Assembly: GCA_039920305.1 (NCBI GenBank)
Contig: JBDSEA010000232.1
Location: 1-18,342 of the forward strand
From: DASRAJ01 sp039920305
Lineage (GTDB): Bacteria; Bacteroidota; Bacteroidia; Chitinophagales; UBA10324
DNA: 18,342 nt
Reading direction: 5' to 3'
Shown here: positions 16,142-18,342 of the stretch, in pieces
Numbering within the stretch: the first letter of the stretch is position 1
Layout of the letters: every line of letters starts with the position of its first letter
Translations under genes and position numbers: made by a program
Notes under the pieces: generated by a model
Told to the model about the DNA's origin: nothing
Database searches by the model: none
The model's input: the letters and a program-made list of their open reading frames with translations, nothing else

Positions 16142-16336
16142 ATGAATACAGGAAAAGTCAAATTCTTTAACAAAGCCAAGGGCTTTGGTTTTATCACCGA
16201 TGATCAATCCGGTGAGGAAATTTTTGTGCACGCTACTGGATTGGTTGATGACATCCACGAGGGTGATAAAGTATCTTACGATACTGAAGAAGGAAAAAAA
16301 GGGCTGAATGCTGTGAATGTGAAGCGCGCCTCCTGA
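16142..16336 (+). CDS. Cold-shock domain protein (CspA family)
   Basis: The 64-residue single OB-fold protein binds single-stranded RNA and DNA and acts as an RNA chaperone. MNTGKVKFFNKAKGFGFI holds RNP1 (K13-I18), and IFVHATGL (from I27) holds RNP2. Aromatics F8, F9, F15, F17, F28 and H30 are in the usual places. It is monocistronic. The upstream gap from 15988 has AT-rich, promoter-like sequence (TATATTTA at 16098-16105, one mismatch to TAnnTTTG), which would give a leader of about 30 bases. A clear hairpin follows the stop. Whether it is cold induced cannot be told. Confidence 0.95.
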   Translation: MNTGKVKFFNKAKGFGFITDDQSGEEIFVHATGLVDDIHEGDKVSYDTEEGKKGLNAVNVKRAS

Positions 16337-16359
16337 TTCCTGAATACATTTTGAATTGT

Positions 16360-16381
16360 AATGCCCTGCTTGCGGGGCATT
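16360..16381. terminator. Bidirectional hairpin between cold-shock gene and ung
   Basis: AATGCCC (16360-16366) pairs perfectly with GGGCATT (16375-16381) across an 8-base loop. It lies 23 bases after the cold-shock stop and 27 bases after the ung stop on the other strand. The tails are not strongly T-rich on either side, so efficiency is uncertain. Confidence 0.65.
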
Positions 16382-16408
16382 GCGGTTTAAGTGAGTGAGC
16401 TAATACCA

Positions 16409-17089
16409 TCAAAGCTTCCAGTCAATTGGAGTTTTACCATCCTTCACGAGCAATTCATTTGTAAGCGAAAAATGTTTGCACCCAAAAAATCCATTGCCTG
16501 CGGAGAAGGGTGAGGGGTGTGCAGCTTTTAATATATGATGCTTTGAAAGATCAATCAATACTTGCTTTTCCTGCGCATATTTCCCCCATAATAAAAACAC
16601 AACACCGGTCTTAAAATCTGAGATTTTTTTGATCACTGCATCGGTAAAAGTTTCCCACCCAACCTTATGATGAGAAGCAGGCTGGTTTGCCCTAACGGTA
16701 AGCAGCGCATTCAGCAATAAAACTCCCTGTTGCGCCCAACGGGTCAGCTCACCGGATTTTGAAATGGGAATACCGAGGTCACTTTTAAGTTCCTTATAAA
16801 TGTTCTGCAGCGAGGGCGGAAGTGCAATTTTATCAGGCACTGAAAAGCACAATCCGTGCGCCTGATCAGGATTATGATAGGGATCTTGTCCTATAATCAC
16901 CACCTTAATCTGGTCAAAGGGCGTGAGGTTAAAGGCATTGAAGATGTTCGGCCCTGCAGGATAAATTTTATTTCCATGTTGCCTTTCACTTAGTAAAAAT
17001 TTCTTGATGTCTTCGAAATAGGGTTTTTGAAATTCATCAACAAGCAATTGCTTCCAGCTATTTTCAATTTGTACTTCCATTTGGGCCAT
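16409..17089 (-). CDS. ung: Uracil-DNA glycosylase (family 1)
   Basis: Removes uracil from DNA at the start of base excision repair. The 226 residues match bacterial Ung. Motif 1 is GQDPYHNPDQAHGLCFSV with catalytic D69 and Y71. LLLNALLTV is the usual Ung block with the uracil-binding Asn. Motif 2 is HPSPFSA with H191, and the DNA-intercalation loop residues follow. PPSLQNIYKEL is the usual Pro-rich loop. The ATG at 17089 is used; an ATG three codons later (17080) is also possible. A promoter box lies 19 bases upstream, back to back with that of the tRNA gene. Confidence 0.96.
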   Translation of the reverse strand: MAQMEVQIENSWKQLLVDEFQKPYFEDIKKFLLSERQHGNKIYPAGPNIFNAFNLTPFDQIKVVIIGQDPYHNPDQAHGLCFSVPDKIALPPSLQNIYKELKSDLGIPISKSGELTRWAQQGVLLLNALLTVRANQPASHHKVGWETFTDAVIKKISDFKTGVVFLLWGKYAQEKQVLIDLSKHHILKAAHPSPFSAGNGFFGCKHFSLTNELLVKDGKTPIDWKL

Positions 17090-17108
17090 GAAATGCTATT
17101 TAAATTTG

Positions 17109-17116
17109 CAAATCTA
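17109..17116 (-). promoter_or_regulatory. Bacteroidota -7 box for ung
   Basis: The minus strand reads TAGATTTG, an exact TAnnTTTG, 19 bases before the ung ATG. It is 17 bases from the tRNA box on the other strand, forming a compact divergent promoter region. Confidence 0.45.
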
Positions 17117-17133
17117 AAGTGCCCCTGACTTTT

Positions 17134-17141
17134 TATTTTTG
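17134..17141 (+). promoter_or_regulatory. Bacteroidota -7 box for tRNA-Arg
   Basis: TATTTTTG is an exact TAnnTTTG, ending 6 bases before the first tRNA base, which fits initiation near the mature 5' end. A TTTG at 17105-17108 lies 25 bases upstream, slightly farther than usual for a -33 element. Confidence 0.5.
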
Positions 17142-17147
17142 CGGATC

Positions 17148-17221
17148 GGTCCCGTAGCTCAATTGGATAGAGCAACAGCCTTCTAAGCTGTAGGTCATGC
17201 GTTCGAGTCGCATCGGGATCA
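17148..17221 (+). tRNA. tRNA-Arg (anticodon UCU)
   Basis: A 74-base cloverleaf. The acceptor stem GGTCCCG pairs with CGGGATC (17214-17220, one G-U pair), with discriminator A at 17221. The D-arm is GCTC...GAGC. The anticodon stem ACAGC/GCTGT (17175-17179 with 17187-17191) encloses loop CTTCTAA with anticodon TCT at 17182-17184. The T-arm ATGCG/CGCAT encloses TTCGAGT. The CCA end is not encoded. It reads AGA (and AGG by wobble) codons. As an ANN-decoding tRNA it is a substrate for t6A modification, the pathway that Sua5 in this window begins. Confidence 0.96.
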
Positions 17222-17552
17222 CATACAAAATTGCAGGATGCTTTATAGTCAATGGTTGTAGAGGAGTAAAGATTTTATGGTAAAACATAGGTAAAACTTT
17301 CTGATTCACTGTGCAAAAAATGACATCACTGGAACCATTGATGGACAGGCATTTCAGCGTAGTTGATGTAAATTCAATTGTCATTTTTGCAATCTGAATT
17401 ATTGTAACAAGATACATCATTTTGCATCGGTTTGCAAGTAATCACTCAACTTTATTTTTCCACATGAATATAGGGAAATCGCAAATCTGATTGCTGAAAT
17501 TTTCTTATCCCCCATCGGCAGTTTGCTGAACAGATTTACGATTTCTGAATTG
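17222..17552. other. Non-coding stretch after the tRNA gene
   Basis: AT-rich sequence with no convincing gene on either strand. The minus-strand open frame here runs through the complement of the tRNA and has no family resemblance. The only structure seen is an inverted repeat near its right end (17475-17545). No second copy of the tRNA 3' end, as expected for an integrated element, is visible. Confidence 0.5.
17475..17545. repeat. 15-base inverted repeat with 41-base spacer
   Basis: GAAATCGCAAATCTG (17475-17489) and CAGATTTACGATTTC (17531-17545) are reverse complements with one mismatch. They flank 41 bases, just before the decayed repeat-protein fragment. The purpose is unknown. Confidence 0.5.
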
Positions 17553-17847
17553 GAATATCATTCAGGATACAGCGGAGACAAAACACAGGTAGGCCAAGGC
17601 GTTTATGATTACTGGATTGTAAAGACCGATGCCGCTGGAATAAAGCAATGGATGCACGGTTTGGTGGCAAGACGAAGATTACCTTTATTCTCTTCAGCAA
17701 ACTGCAAACGGGGGATACATCCTGAGCGGGCCTTCCTATTCAGCAATTCTGAAACCTTACCAGTCAAGCATTTCAGAGGATTGCGCATCAATAGGGCAAC
17801 AAGCCTTGCGGTGCAAAAGCAAGTTGCCAACAAGACCACAATAAATT
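17553..17847 (+). pseudogene. Frameshifted fragment of a Bacteroidota secreted repeat protein
   Basis: The pieces follow one another in three frames. GYSGDKTQVGQGVYDYWIVK...AGIKQW (17565-17651) is in the first frame, DARFGG (17651-17668) in the second, and QDEDYLYSLQQTANGGYILSGPSYS (17668-17742) in the third. Read together they make one unit of the repeat G-D-K-T-Q...D-Y-W-I-V-K-T-D...K-Q-W-D..F-G-G...L-Q-Q-T..G-G-Y-I-L-x-G. I know this repeat from large Bacteroidota proteins that carry a T9SS sorting domain. Two lost bases (near 17650 and 17668) explain the shifts. After 17742 the resemblance fades and the frame stops at 17847. No signal peptide or sorting domain remains. Confidence 0.75.
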
Positions 17848-18225
17848 AACAGTGTCTTGTCCTAAAATAGGGTAATACAAAAAAGTGACCTAAAAAATGG
17901 GAAGACACAAAAAGAATTACCAATGCCGGAAGATATTATGGAAATACAAAGTAGGAAACAGTCGCTCAAAGTCTTGCTTATGAATATTCAATAACCATCA
18001 GTTATACCTGCGGGCCTGCACAAACCACCAAAGCCAGCAGCTACCCATGCAGGGATAAAGAAGCGAAGGCATGAACTTGAAAAAGCCCCCCTATTAGCCC
18101 ATGGGTTTCATCGCATGATTAATATAGCGTGGTTTACCAAAACAAATCATGTATACTACCACAAGGGCGAAATTGAAAATTAAGTGGCTGAAAAAGACGC
18201 GGCGGACAAGACAAGAAATTAGCGA
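17848..18225. other. Degenerate stretch without an intact gene
   Basis: Stop codons break all frames. GTGTCTT (17852-17858) and AAGACAC (17902-17908) are perfect inverted repeats. Inside them, TGTCCTAAAATAGGG is followed about 29 bases later by the similar TGACCTAAAAAATGGG. The arrangement resembles the end of an insertion sequence with a start-like ATG at 17896 (MGRHKKNYQ), but no transposase motif can be recognised downstream. I regard it as a possible IS remnant only. Confidence 0.35.
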
Positions 18226-18342
18226 TTACCACGGAGTGAAATCGTGGGGATTGAGTGACGGATCACCCTCTGCCTGAAAATACTGGCAACGAAATAAATC
18301 CACTACCAGGTTTTCCACCTCTGTGAACATGATGTCCACTTT
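18226..18342 (-). CDS. Possible C-terminal end of an unidentified gene, cut by window edge
   Basis: On the minus strand the frame is open from the right edge to a TAA at 18226-18228, giving 38 residues that include DIMFTEVENLVVDLF and end GDPSLNPHDFTPW. The composition looks protein-like (balanced charges, regular hydrophobics) compared with the stop-ridden sequence to its left, but 38 codons open by chance is not rare. I do not recognise the sequence. Confidence 0.25.
   Translation of the reverse strand, partial: KVDIMFTEVENLVVDLFRCQYFQAEGDPSLNPHDFTPW

Noticed and set aside
17133..17420. Minus-strand frame crossing the tRNA gene
   Set aside because: Part of it is the complement of the tRNA, and I see no integrase or other family motif in the rest.
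1..18342. CRISPR array, toxin-antitoxin pair, restriction, phage or other defence genes
   Set aside because: No regularly spaced repeats and no recognisable protein families of these kinds were found on either strand.

Overview
The window looks like a chromosomal stretch from a member of Bacteroidota. The evidence is a secreted protein with a type IX secretion (T9SS) sorting domain, a PorV/FadL-like barrel, a helix-hairpin-helix/outer-membrane-barrel protein, almost no Shine-Dalgarno sequences, and repeated exact matches to the Bacteroidota -7 promoter box TAnnTTTG just upstream of genes. Coding density is high until the tRNA-Arg gene near 17.15 kb and then collapses.

Layout. 1-445: 3' end of an outer-membrane beta-barrel gene (+), convergent with hscA, the Hsp70 of Fe-S assembly (-). 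2.5-3.3 kb: a T9SS cargo protein (-), divergent from a two-gene operon (+) of a TraB/GumN-family protein and the tRNA t6A synthase Sua5. 5.8-6.2 kb: a decayed VOC (PhnB-like) gene that keeps a good promoter. 6.2-7.3 kb: a DoxX-like membrane protein and an intact VOC protein (-). 7.5-10.5 kb: a minus-strand gene pair with a 4-base overlap, coding for a PorV/FadL-like barrel and a large HhH-plus-barrel protein of unknown function. 10.9-14.4 kb: deoxynucleoside kinase, trpS and pgi (-). 14.5-16.0 kb: a PlsC-type acyltransferase coupled to a LolD/MacB-type ABC ATPase (+). 16.1-17.1 kb: a cold-shock protein (+) and uracil-DNA glycosylase (-) facing a shared hairpin. 17148-17221: tRNA-Arg(UCU). 17222-18342: a degenerate zone holding a multiply frameshifted fragment of a secreted repeat protein, some short repeats, and possibly the C-terminus of a minus-strand gene at the right edge.

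Most genes are housekeeping: Fe-S protein maturation, t6A tRNA modification, Trp-tRNA charging, glycolysis, nucleoside salvage, phospholipid synthesis and uracil repair. The rest are envelope functions. I see no CRISPR array, toxin-antitoxin pair, intact transposase, integrase or defence locus. The best candidate for an undescribed function is the envelope pair at 7468-10460. The clearest oddities are the two decayed genes and the decayed zone after the tRNA.
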